Source: Lenzites betulinus (lineage: Eukaryota > Basidiomycota > Agaricomycetes > Polyporales > Polyporaceae). From it: DNA of 20,306 bases. This document shows positions 1 through 11,400 of this stretch, piece after piece. The translations under genes and the position numbers were made by a program. The stretch is from NCBI GenBank assembly GCA_022264855.1, contig JABYQU010000100.1, positions 1 through 20,306 of the forward strand, written 5' to 3'. Position 1 is the first letter of the stretch. Every line of letters starts with the position of its first letter. The notes under the pieces are model-generated. The model had not been told where the DNA came from, ran no database searches, and was given only the letters and a program-made list of their open reading frames with translations.

Positions 1-2
1 AG

Positions 3-3000
3 GTGGAGCAGGAGAAGAGCAACCCGGACGCGCTGAACAAGAATCCTGCGACGAAAGCGTACCAGACGCAAGTAGAGCGGGAGAAGCGAATTGCGGAGTT
101 GCAGGAGCGGATACGCACGATTGGGTACTGGCTCTCGGCGATATACGATCGCGGTAGGTGGTATGTTGTGTTTGGAGTTAGAGTGCGCTGATGTGAAGAA
201 ACAGATGGCTTTACGACGGGGATGGGCTTGCACGCGTCGAAGAACGAGGACAAACCTAATCAGCACCAGGACGGAATGGAGCGTCTTCTGGAGTGGAGCG
301 CGAAGGTCCTCGCGCGCGTTGCGGAGCTTGAGAATGCTCCGCGGGTCGGGAGCGATGAGTGGATGAGCGAGGTGCTTGCGGAGCTGTGGGGCAAGGAGCA
401 CCGCAAGAACTACGGGCGTGAGTTCAAGATACTGAACTCGCCCTATATGTTTCCGTTTTGCAGGGAGTTGTCTGAGTTCGCGTACCTGCGCGACGGCGAC
501 AAGGTGAAGCCGACGCAGCTGTTTGCGCTGAGCGACGTGAAGGGGATGGGGGGTGGCCATGTGAGTTATATTGTGAATGTTTGTGTGTATGCGAAAGCTA
601 ACGGTCTATTGTAAATACAGGTGTGGATGCTGGCGATCCAGTCGCGTTTGCGGCTGATGCGATGGGTCGCGTCGCCACACCGAGAGGACAAGGAGGACTG
701 GATTGATGAGGTTATGACCGCGTTTGCGCTGGTGAACAGGTGGAGACGGGCGCGGGTCGACGCGGACAACGATCTGCAGGGAAAGCTGGTTGAGGAGGAA
801 GCGAACCTGAATCGGCGTTCCTGGCGGGCGGAGCACCTCGAGGACTGGGCGAAGATGCTGGAGGAGATGAGCGTCGCGCCGGAAATGGACGTCGTTTGGA
901 CGAAGGAGCTGATGGGGGCCATCGACGAGATCTATCTGGAGGAGGTGTCAGACTGCTGGGGGTTCACAGCGCTGGAGACGAGGGACGGGAGGGGGACGCG
1001 GTTCGCGACACTGTGGTCCGAGGCTATGGAGAAGTACGAGGCACGGGTGAGTGAGCTCGTTGCTGATACTTGGACCAAGGCGGCGGAGGGGGCTACAAAG
1101 AGCCGGGCGTTCACGAAGCGGCAGCGAGCCGTGCTGGAAAGCGCGGAGACGCGATACGTGTGGCTGCAGGACGCGCTTGTGGACTTCCCCTGGGACCAGT
1201 TCCCATACCCCACTGGGTCGTTTATCGCGGACTTGCACCGCTCCGTCGGGGAGCTCGCGGACGCGTTCCGATTTGTAAGTACATTTCCCACTTGTTACGG
1301 TGTCTCGGGCTGTCTCGCTGGCGGACGTCCGCCAGCGAGACAGGTGTTTTGGTCGTTGGGGCTGTCTCGCTGGCGGACGTCCGCCAGCGAGACAGCTGCT
1401 GGGTCCGGATCTATGCGTCTCACTGGCGGAAGTCCGCCAGCGAGACAGATAGACTCTCACGTGGCCGCTGTTTCTGTGCTCCGCATTCTACTCATTGACC
1501 CGTACCTCCTATTTTAGATGGCGCGGATCGTCGACCCGATGTGTGATTCTCGCGTCCTCGTCAAGAACACGGGTCTCGTCGACCACTCCACCTGTATCCT
1601 TCGCATGCTCGATGACCCCACCATTTGCATGTCCTCGAAGTACACGTCGTGGGAGGTAAGTGACACTTGTTATTATTAATGTTTTACAGTGAGCATCACT
1701 GACATGGCTCGATGTTGTATATGCAGTTTCCCTACTTCGTCTTCTTTATGATGGGCGAGCTCCGCGACGTCCAGGGCCACCTTTCCCGCGCGGAGTTCAA
1801 CACTCGTGAGAAGGGAGTCCTCGGCTTCTCAACGGCGAAGTGGGCGTCGCTCGACGACAAACGCCGAGACAAAAAGCCCTGGCTCTCCGAGGTCGAGCCC
1901 TTCCTCCAGGACTGGCTTTCAAAAAACGGAAAGCAACCCGTCCAGTTCAAGGAGGTCGACAAGCTTGCCAAGTGCTTCGCTCAACACTGCCTCTGGCTCC
2001 GCGAGCGCAACGAGCAGCTCGCGGCGGAGAAGGCCGCTGCCTCTCGCAAGGCAAGGGGCGGTTCACGGACTCGCCCCAGGGCCCCCGCAAAGCCAAAGGC
2101 GACGAAAGGCGGCGACGACGCGCTCGAGGCCGAGGAGATGACCCCCGAGTACACCACCGACCTCAAGTACGCCCTCCTCGTCCTCCGCAACTCGAAGGAG
2201 TTCTTCGACGTCAGCCGCAGTACCTCCTACCGCAACATGCACGGACTCGGCCTCCAGGTGCGCGCCATGTGGGACATCATCAGCGATATCCACGGCCCCA
2301 TCTACGCGCAGGACGCCGGCAAGGAGCTCCGCGTGCAGCTCCTGATGTACTTCAACACGTTCAGCGCCGTCAACCCCACGCAGGTTTTCACCCTCGAGCG
2401 CTTGACAAACCTGAAGCGCCGCACCCAGTTCAACAACTGGGACGACCAGCACTTGGGGGAAATCATCGCGAACGGCGAGTGGTTCGGTTTTGACCTCCAG
2501 CGCGACATCGGCGCCAGCGACACGTTCTTCGCGCACCAGCAGCGCATCAACAACTACCGCAAGGAGATCGATGCAGTCATCTCCAAGGTCGCCACGCTCA
2601 CCTCCGCCATGCACGACCCCTACACCGCGCAAACCAGCGGCGACCCGGAGCATGAGGGCTTCCGCATGACGTCGCTGGTCGCGGAACCGTTCGACAACTT
2701 CATTGCGGTACGTCGCATGCTTCTCGCTCTGCTCGCGGTCAATTGCGCCTTTGTACTGAGCATATTTTCAACTCTTGTTTGAATAGGCGCTCGTCGCGAA
2801 CACGTCGCGTCTCGAGGCGCGTCTCCAGGCCGCGCAACCGGCGCCTATTGTGTTGCGCAACGAGAGCCTCACGTTCGACTTGAGCCACATGATCGAGAGC
2901 CCGCCCGAGGACCCCACCGCGCACCCAACGCTCGCGGCGTTCCAGCTCGCCGATCCAGAGGGATACAACAAGTACATCGCCGCGTCGTGGAGAAGCACGG

Positions 3001-4401
3001 CGCCGACGCCGCCACGCGTCCTACAAAGTACGCCTACCCCCAGGACTTTGCGGCTGAACTGGCAACGGACGAGGGTGAGGCGGAGAAGTTGAAGAAGCCC
3101 GCGTCCAGCAAGGGCAAGGCCAAGGCCCCCCCGCCACAGGTTCCGTCGCCGGTGACTGAGGAGGAGGACGAGCCCGTGCCCACTGCCCCACGTCGCGGTG
3201 CGCGTTCCGAGCCGCAGCCTGTGGGGTCTTCGCAGACACGGTTGACGTCCATGCCCGCGTCGCAGACCTCGTCGCGTGGTGCGTCACCCTCCGAGCCTTC
3301 CGCTGCTACCTCGATGCCACCGCCTGCCTCCTCTGCTGGCTTCCCGTCTCAGCCCCCGTACCCGTCGACGCAGCCACGCCCCGCTGTCCCGGTGTCCCCT
3401 ACGACACGCGCTAGTGCCCCGGAGCCCACTCAGCCTCTCACGAGCCAGGAGAAGCGGGACATTGCATACTACGCTGGGAACATGGGCTCTACTGAGACTG
3501 GTGAGTGATTCTATCTAAACTAGTACAAAACGTAGCTCGCGCAGGCGTCTGACACCCGTCTCGCTGGCGGAGGTCCGCCAGCGAGACAGGCGCCACGCCC
3601 AGATCGGCCAGTCTCGCTGGCGGACGTCCGCCAGCGAGACACCTCTAGAAGCCCAAACGTCCGTCTCGCTGGCGGACGTCCGCCAGCGAGACAGGGCCTA
3701 CGGGAAATATAGCTGTCTCGCTGGCGGACGTCCGCCAGCGAGACACCTCAAACAGCCCAAACACCGTCTCGCTGGCGGACGTCCGCCAGCGAGACGTCCC
3801 GTCGTGACGTAGAGCAAACTAAACTCACATATATTACTACAGCTGCTCCAGATGACGCCGCAATGGCCATCGACAACCCCGCCGCCGCCGCGTCCGCGCA
3901 CACGGGCCCTCAGGTGAAGCCGACAAAAGACATTGCCATGGAGGACGATGATCAGCGCCCTTCGGCCACACCGGACGTTCGCCAGCAGCAGCCCACAGAG
4001 GGCCCTCAGGACTCCGCGGAGTCCTCAGACCCCGCAGGCACACGCAAACGCCCCCGATCAAACACAGCAGGTCGGTCTTTGTATTGTAGTCTAATTCTCG
4101 TCAATACACTAACAACACATCTTCGCACTCGCCGCATCACCCGACAGCTACGGCGTCGTCGCCCTCTGCCCGCTCGCCCCCGCACAAGCGCACCACTACA
4201 GCCCCCGCCCCGAAACCACGCAGGGCAGCCGCTCAGCCCGCTGCAGGTCCCTCACGACAAGGCCGCACACGCGCTGCCGCAGCCGCAGCTGCTGCCAGCA
4301 CCACCACTCCCCAGGACGACACCACCGCGCCTGACCATGGGTCAGCAACAACCCCGCCGCCGCCCCAAATCCACCCCCCCGCACCAACGGACTACGCCTA
4401 G
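3..4401 (+). CDS. Large uncharacterised protein, C-terminal part of a multi-exon gene (5' end outside window; apparent -1 frameshift)
   Basis: Eight exons join in frame: <3-153, 205-560, 621-1274, 1518-1655, 1727-2707, 2787-3500, 3843-4070 and 4148-4401 (stop TAG 4399-4401). Each boundary has a GT..AG consensus, and codon phases agree across all introns. I do not recognise the family. The N-terminal part seen here is charged and probably helical (QVEREKRIAELQERI). The middle is mixed alpha-helical with aromatic patches (FPYFVFFMMGELRDVQGHL). The last two hundred or so residues are Pro/Ser/Ala-rich and probably disordered, with a basic NLS-like run TRKRPRSN near codon 4055 and an Ala tract near the end. 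One break is visible: the frame reading LAAFQLADPEGYNKYIAAS (to about 2986) must shift by one base to continue as VEKHGADAATRP. No GT..AG intron I tried repairs it, so it is either a mutation or a sequencing error. Two introns (1275-1517 and 3501-3842) carry palindrome arrays. The true start lies upstream of the window. Confidence 0.72.
1311..1447. repeat. Palindrome array 1 (3 copies) inside an intron of the first large gene
   Basis: Three 32-bp palindromes lie at 1311-1342, 1363-1394 and 1416-1447. The half-arm is TGTCTCGCTGGCGGAC followed by its exact reverse complement; the third copy has a few substitutions. They are separated by spacers of about 20 bp. All lie in the predicted intron 1275-1517, which is 243 nt long against 51-79 nt for the introns without arrays in this gene. 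Confidence 0.9.
2980..2995 (+). other. Apparent one-base frameshift in the first large gene
   Basis: Upstream of about 2986 the protein reads in the frame set by the acceptor at 2786. Downstream the only open, protein-like frame (2987-3500) is offset by one missing base. The total exon length also falls one base short of a whole number of codons, and supplying one base here accounts for it. Downstream splice phases at 3500/3843 and 4070/4148 fit the shifted frame. Confidence 0.6.
3557..3796. repeat. Palindrome array 2 (5 copies) inside an intron of the first large gene
   Basis: Copies of the 32-bp palindrome lie at 3557-3588, 3610-3641, 3662-3693, 3714-3745 and 3765-3796, a regular period of about 52 bp. 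Outer bases vary (T, C or A at the first position) and one copy has a centre change. The spacer 3694-3713 (GGGCCTACGGGAAATATAGC) is nearly identical to a spacer in array 3, about 7 kb away in another gene. The whole array sits in the predicted intron 3501-3842 (342 nt). Confidence 0.92.
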
Positions 4402-5488
4402 CCGTTGCGCCTCGCTACAACCCTCTCGCACGCGTACAGTAGACAGACTCTCTACCTAGCTCGTCATATACACGACAACAGCTACTTAGATCACGCACTA
4501 CTCGTACTTCGCGACCGGACTAACTCGTATGATTAGCCGGACAGGGTTCGTCCTTATACTCACGCGTCGCTCGCGGGCGCTGCTGCCCAATCACGGTCTC
4601 CCATCCTCCCTTGCAACTTTGTACAACCACCCCCTATGCTCCCCACCTCCCCTCTCCCCTATGTCGTCCCCTGTATGTCGCTGCGTGTATGTCGCCCCGT
4701 ATATGTCTTCTTGTGTACAACTACCTACAAAATATGCCCTCAATGTATCATTGCCATCTCTGTTCACACTTCAATCTGCATCTTGTGCCCTCTCAAAAAC
4801 ATGCACATCACGTTCAGCAGGCCCTTTTCGTTCAACGCACCCCCTCTCATGCTAACTCCTATCCCGAACCCCAGAATGTCCCACACCCTATCTTTCAAAA
4901 CACACATCGTCCGCAGACAAAACCCCTCCACCATTAAACCCTCACAATCCATAACGCAAACCGCCAGTTCACACCCCAGCAGCGGTGTAGAGACACTCCA
5001 TTGCATCGCACACATACCACACTCCCACACCACTGCTTCGTTCCGTCACCATATCCCCCATTCCGCTCTATTGATTCATTTGTTCTCTACCTCAAATGAC
5101 CCATATGCATCCTCATATGCCCTCTCTCACTGCCTCCACCCCCCTCTCAGATCTCCCGTCTACTCCCGCTTTCCGATATCTTGCAGCATCTTTCACAGAT
5201 TCATTCCCACAGATGTCATTCACCCAATCTCATCTCCCCATCGCAGATCTACCATCAATATCTACCCCGATCAATTACCACATCTCTTCACGATACATCT
5301 CATCCCTCCGTGCCTGATCGACCGGCCCCTTCCTTTCTCGCCTTCCGCCCCATCCGACGCTTCCTGCCATCATCATCACCTAAAACCTTGTTGCTTCCCC
5401 TCCATTAGCAGCCTTCATTCTCCCTCCACTCACTTCCCATCAACCCCCTACCTTCCCTCCTTCTCACCTCGCCTTCTGTCCCCCTCTA
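4402..5488. other. Pyrimidine-rich intergenic region between the two large genes
   Basis: About 1.1 kb lies between the stop of the first large gene and the start of the second. The plus strand becomes strongly C/T-rich, especially from 4620 onward. Long open frames here (for example 4636-5529) have low-complexity Ser/Pro/His/Leu-rich translations that follow from the base bias, so I do not call them genes. The region should hold the 3' UTR of the first gene and the promoter and 5' UTR of the second. Polypyrimidine tracts before start sites are common in fungal promoters. I see no tRNA or clear element. Confidence 0.5.
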
Positions 5489-8400
5489 ATGTCTCATTCC
5501 TCTTCCTCACTCTCTCTCGCATACCCTGACAACCACCCTTTGGTCGACAATAATCCACAAAAGTGCGTTCACTCTTTCTTCTTCCACTCCCACTCTTTCT
5601 CATCCTTCCTCACAGCCGTCCTCAAGGCTCCGCAGCTTTCCTCGACATCGACCAAAACAACGCCCCCACAGCTCCCTCATTCGCACTCGACCTCGCCACA
5701 GTCCCCGTCACTCTCGAGGCAGATGACGCTGGCGACCAGGACACTCTCGACCACTCCATCCTCCGCGCCGCTCGCTCACACCATATGTTGTACCCATAAT
5801 GTGTCACGAACCGTTTAGCTTCCGTAACCGTTTTACATTACGAACCGTCAGGGCCCGTAATGTGTTACGAAGCTCCGGAGAGCGCCCCGGGACCTTCCTA
5901 ATTAGGCAGGCAGCCCGGGGGAGGCCTGTTATCTCCCCAGAGATAGCAGATATGCCCAGATCTTACTGATTGTGCCCTTATCTCTTTAGATTAACTTGTT
6001 ATCTCATCTCCCGGGTCCCTCCCCTGCCTCAATAGCCTCGCCACATGGGCGCTTATTTCGCGTTTTGGTGCGCTCCTCCTCCTGCTTCTTCTCCTGCTAG
6101 CTCACTCAGTTTCTACTCTATCAGGCTCTATCTAGGCTTGTTTGGAAGGCTATTTAAATGCGAAAAATCGTATACAGGTTTCGCTAGACACAGGTAAGTA
6201 CTCACATAAGTATCACAAGTGCTACTAGGGCGCTTCAAGCAACACAAAACAGGCGATAGCTCGCCCGTTTCGCGTCGCAAACCCACGCAAAAGGACGCGT
6301 TAGAACCGTGCTTTCAGTGCGGTTCTAACGCGTCCTTTCGCGCGCAAAACGACACAGCGGTTCCCAAGTTATGCTCGCCCTTCCCCAGGAGCAGCATTCT
6401 TGGGGACATCTGGGCTGCTTCTCTTCCATTTTCTATCGCACATGTCCCATCTCTTGTATTTATACCATAGTAGTGTGCTCAAATGGATTACATATACACA
6501 GAACCCGCCAATTCAGCTAAATCTATTATAATATGGGTGATCATAGGACACCCTCCACACCCTCTCCCTTTGTTGATAGACCCCTTGTGACCTCTCCATA
6601 CACCCTATGTATGCTACTACTAGTCTCCAATATATTTTAAACCCCTTCATTGCCTCTTACAGTGTGTCACAGTGTCTGCAATTTAAAAAAAGCGAGAAAT
6701 ACTTCTTCCTCCCTCAAAACCTCGATATCTCAGTGAAAAAGAGTCGTATCAATATTTTGTTTTTTGCAGCTGGTCCGTCTTGCATGTGTGAACAGACCCG
6801 TGGTCTTTGCGCCCTAATCGGCGAGGAACTGGTTCTTTGGCACCCTTATCAGTTGTCAACTATAGTGCTTGATAGTACCTGATCCAGGCATGCGATAGTA
6901 AAACAAACTGTACCATTGAATAGACATTGGAAAGACGAACATAACACATTTTGAATCATAATATTTGGTGCAGAAGTCGCGGAGCTATGAGGAAAGTATC
7001 TAAGGTGTCTAGTTTGTGCTAGTGCATAGCTGTGTACTGTAAGACGCTGTAAGACGGGTCTTACAGTCCCGAAGCAGTGGTAAGCACAATATATGTATGT
7101 TCACACTCCAGAGCTCATAGCTCATTCATTTCTGTGTCGTTTCACATCGTTTCTTTTGCATTGATTAGCTACATACGACGTCTACATGACCTAGGTATTA
7201 GAATTGATATTGGGTAGCATACTGGACGCCCATAGGGCAGATGATGTCAGAGGAAGAACTTAAATATATTCTTCATTTCACATCTATGTGTTCTGAGACG
7301 TTGTAGATACATGTATGGGTGATATATACATAGTCTGAGATAAACAGCGCCGGGGTGGGGCGACAGGGGGGAGAAGGAAAGAGCAGGGAGGGGGGTAGGG
7401 GGGTGTGCTATAGCTTGGGCTGGAACGTCTTCTTATGCTCTTGTTTGAGTGTTCTGAATGCTGTTCTTTACTTGAGGGGTCATATAGTACCTATAAATCA
7501 ACTTTCAGGGCACTGTGACATGTTCTGGGGGAGAAAAGAGCGAACTGCTCCAAGGTGGATTGCTCCTGGGGAGAAGCGCACATACCTTGGGAACGGCTCG
7601 GTCGTTTCTCACGCGCAAGGGCTCGTTAGAACCGCACTGAAAGCACGGTTCTAGGGAGCCCTTGCGCGTGTTTGCGCGACGCGAAACGGGCGAGTTATTG
7701 CTCGGTTTGTGTCGCTTAAAGCGCCCAGTAGCACCTATGATCCTTCTGTGAGTACTTACCTGTGGCTAGCGAAACCTGTATACGATTTTTCGCATTTGTA
7801 TTGCCTTCCAAACAAGCCTAGATATAGCCTGATAGGGTAGAAACTGAGCAGGCTAGTAAGGGTAGAAGGTGGAGAGAGTGCGCACCAAAACGCGAAATAA
7901 GCGCCCGTGTAGCGAGGCTATTGAGGCAGGGGAGGGACCCAGGAGATGAGATAACAAGTTAATCTAAAGAGATAAGGGCACAATCAGTAAGATCTGGGCA
8001 TATCTGCTATCTCTGGGGAGATAACAGGCCTCCCCCGGGCTGCCTACCTAATTAGGAAGGTCCCGGGGCGCTCTCCGGAGCTTCGTAACACATTACGAGC
8101 CCTGACGGTTCGTAATGTAAAACGGTTACGGAAGCTAAACGGTTCGTGACACATTAATGGTACAACAGCTGCTGTCGCTCACAAACCTTCGACACTTCCT
8201 CCTACAACGATTCCCCCCTCCACTCCCTTTCCCTCAGCCACCTTCAGCACCTCTACAACAGAGCTGACAAGCGTGCCGCTGCAGCCCTCCTTACCCGCAA
8301 AAACCAGCTTTCCATCGACCCGGTCTTCACCTTCCCCACATCATACAAGGACATTGCTTGGCAGGTCTACCAGGTGCGCCCACTTACATCCAGCCCTTCT

Positions 8401-11400
8401 ATCACTCTCCTCACCCTCTCTCAACTCACCCTAGCATCGCCTCGACTACCTATGCCGCATTCCAAATTCCATAGGCTTTCACGCCGTCCTCCCAAACATC
8501 AGCAACCCCGATATTCAACACCCTGTTGGTTGGACATTCAAGATGACGTTTAAACACCGCTACCTCGCCTACCCAGGAGACCTGCGAGTCCTCGCCTTCA
8601 ACCCACGCGCCGCAATGCTCTACATTGGCCAATCGCACGACAATGAGTCCGTCTGGTGGACCCTCTTCCCCCCCCAAGCACTCGAACCATACCCCTCCGT
8701 CGAACTCATGACCTCCGATACAGGCCCCTCGACCATGGATCCCGTCCTCGCCCGTATCAATATCGCCTGCCTCTTGTACATGATGCACCACGCCGGCTAT
8801 ACCAACTTTTACCTCCCCATCTTCTATCCAGATGTGTCCTCCAACAGCGAGTTCATCGCCAGCGTCGGGAATCTCCTGTGAGTACTATAACCTGTTCTAC
8901 TTCTCCACAAAACGCCCACACAACACCGTCCACCCTCGTTCTAGCGCCATCGAGAACATGGAGTTTTCGATTGAGCAGCTGAGCACGCTTCAGGCGACCA
9001 TTGAGCGACTCTATCCTTCGTGGTGGAGGAACGCCCCGCAAGTGTACAAACACCCGCTCCTCGACGGCAGAATCCCTGCCGCCGTCGTTCTCAAGTATGG
9101 ACAAGATCGTCAGGTATGTGCCCCTCCCACCGCCAACGCCGACGCCGCCCTTTGGGATCATTCCTGCGACTATTCGAAGCTCGCACGCGTCGCGTTCGCG
9201 CTAGCAACGCATTACCGGTATGTTCATCTGCACTCTAGACATGTGTCCATCTACCAACCCTGTGCAGTGTTTCCCCAGTGCGCGATTGGACTCCCATCGA
9301 CCCAGACGTCATTAGAAACGCGCACCCCACAATCTACACCACCCCTGACCCAGAGACGCGTGAGGAGGTCGAGGACCTCGAGCAGTACCCGCTTGTCGAC
9401 GACGACGATCGTGAGATACAGGTTTTCGCCCCCAATGGCCGTCGGATTCCACGTCACAGCGTATCCTACTTCGAGCCGTATGAGCCGTGCTCTGTCTTGC
9501 AGAATCTCGGGCAGGTTTCACAGCTCTTCGCCGCCCAGCCCTCCCATGACAACCGATGGACGTACAACGACGACGGCGCTGTTGTGCGCGACCGCGGGCC
9601 TGCCAACGCGGAGGAGGTCGAGGTCGACGCCATCCTTGACGGCATCGACCCTCCCTCCGTGCACCTATACCCGCTCGGCTTCACGCGTCACGGACAGTGG
9701 CAGGCGAACGGCGTCATAGACCCGCTCCGCCGCCACATCAGCGCCATCTCTCGCTCGCTCAAGCTGCACGACGGGGGCGGCCCTGCCGTCGAGCCCATCA
9801 AGAGCCAGTGTTACAATAACATCGCTCACTACACCCGCCACTCTGCCCGCCACCACATTGCGCAGCGCGGCGTCCTCACTGGAACCACTGGTGGCGCGTG
9901 GGCGAAGACGACCAAGGCGCGGGCTACTGCCTCTACGCTGTACGCTGCGTGCTCCCGCAGCAATCCTCACAGCGACCTCTGCGGGCAGCTCGAGCGCGCC
10001 GAACAGACCTTCCTGCGCTTCGAGAACGTCTATACCGTCCATTGTCAGCGACTTCCCGAAGACGACCGCACTGGTCGCGAGTTCTACCTTAAGGTGATGA
10101 TGCCGCTAACTGGCGCATGCGCCCACCCGACCGTCTTGGACGCCATCAAGAACACCAGCACCGTTTTCCGCCCGGGCGTGTTCCCCAACCTGATGCTGTG
10201 GACGACGTATCCCGTCCGCGTCCTCTTGGAGCTTTTCTGGCAGAAGGTCTCGCCCGCTCTCATCGTCGGCTCGAATGCTACCCCGAACCCTGTCGACCTC
10301 GAGCTTATCGCCATTCTCGAACGCCTCGTGAACTTTGCGCACACCGGCGCGATGAAGGTGTTGACCACTGGGGTGATGGACAGGTTGTGGCCTAGCCGCG
10401 CAATTGTCGACCACGGCTTTCCGTGCTTCTCCCCCGCGCTATTCCTTGGTGGCGACAACGGACTGCTACCATCAGTGGATCTCAACGACTGGCCGATACA
10501 TTCAATTACTGGATATCCCTTGGTTGCGTCAAAACGGGCGCTCGAAATAACCTACGGAAACGCGCACTTTACCGTGAGTGCCGTTTCACCCGCACTCCGT
10601 GTCTATAGATGGAGACTTTACCTGTCTCGCTGGCGGACGTCCGCCAGCGAGACAGTCATATTCCCCACAGCCCCTGTCTCGCTGGCGGACGTCCGCCAGC
10701 GAGACGGACGATACAGAGCCAGACACCAGTCTCGCTGGCGGACATCCGCCGGTGAGACGCATCGTATCCCCTTCTGGTCATATATTCCTGTCTCACTGGC
10801 GGACGTCCGCCAGCGAGACAGGGCCTGCGGGAAATATGGCTGTCTCGCTGGCGGACGTCCGCCAGCGAGACAGGGGCTGTGGGGAATATGACTGTCTCGC
10901 TGGCGGACGTCCGCCAGCGAGACAGGGGCTGTGGGGAATATGGCTGTCTCGCTGGCGGACGTCCGCCAGCGAGACAGCCCGCTAAAGCTTCTGATGACAT
11001 ATTCTGCTTGTTTCCAATACACAGAAGCATACGTCACTAACAACAAACACTCTGCACAGACATATCATACGCTCTTCCACATCCACCTCAAGGTATCAAA
11101 TGCTGTTAGGGTCGCAGGCGACAGTCAAGACATCCTTGCGTACAGAATCAAGGTCATGGGCTCTATCGTAGCAGCCGCATTCGTCAACGACGTAAAGGCG
11201 TTCGTCAAGGATCACACCTTGCAAGAGACTCAGGACGCTATCGACGACCCTACTCACATCGACCACGACTTCGCAGTCATCCGTAGACGCTCCCTCAAGA
11301 CGTGGATCAAGTCCTCACAGCCTCTCAACTACGGCACTAACAAGATCACCTTCGCTGACCTCGTCCGCACAGTCAGCGCTCATCCAGACGACGTCCCAGC

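Larger units (their letters stand above)
5781..8174. mobile_element. MULE-like non-autonomous DNA transposon with ~620-bp terminal inverted repeats
   Basis: The 2,394-bp element is bounded by 9-bp direct repeats (TCGCTCACA). Its arms, 5781-6402 and 7551-8174, are long inverted repeats, nearly identical in the outer ~270 bp and more diverged inside. The extreme ends are imperfect: the arms align well from GTTGTACC inward. A 9-bp duplication with long inverted repeats fits Mutator-like elements. The central ~1.15 kb (6403-7550) is AT-rich with no open frame above about 100 codons, so it carries no transposase and must have been mobilised in trans. It lies inside the second exon of the second large gene. 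The MULE assignment is inferred from structure only. Confidence 0.82.

Noticed and set aside
948..1460. Minus-strand open frames across palindrome array 1 (and similar ones at 10618-11046)
   Set aside because: They are shadows of the real gene and of stop-free GC-rich palindromes.
4636..5529. 297-codon plus-strand open frame
   Set aside because: The low-complexity Ser/Pro/His/Leu composition follows from the C/T-rich strand, and it overlaps the first exon of the second large gene in another frame.
6219..7654. Short open frames within the transposon core as a transposase remnant
   Set aside because: All are about 100 codons or less, without catalytic motifs or continuity between them.
9114..9178. 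Possible intron starting at the GTATGT at 9114
   Set aside because: Reading through gives an open, protein-like sequence that joins in phase to the next exon through the intron 9218-9267, so splicing here is unnecessary.
10623..10976. Regular 32-bp repeats with ~20-bp spacers looking like a CRISPR array
   Set aside because: The repeat is a perfect palindrome, the spacers are related or inverted copies of each other, there are no cas genes, and the context is a spliced eukaryotic chromosome end.
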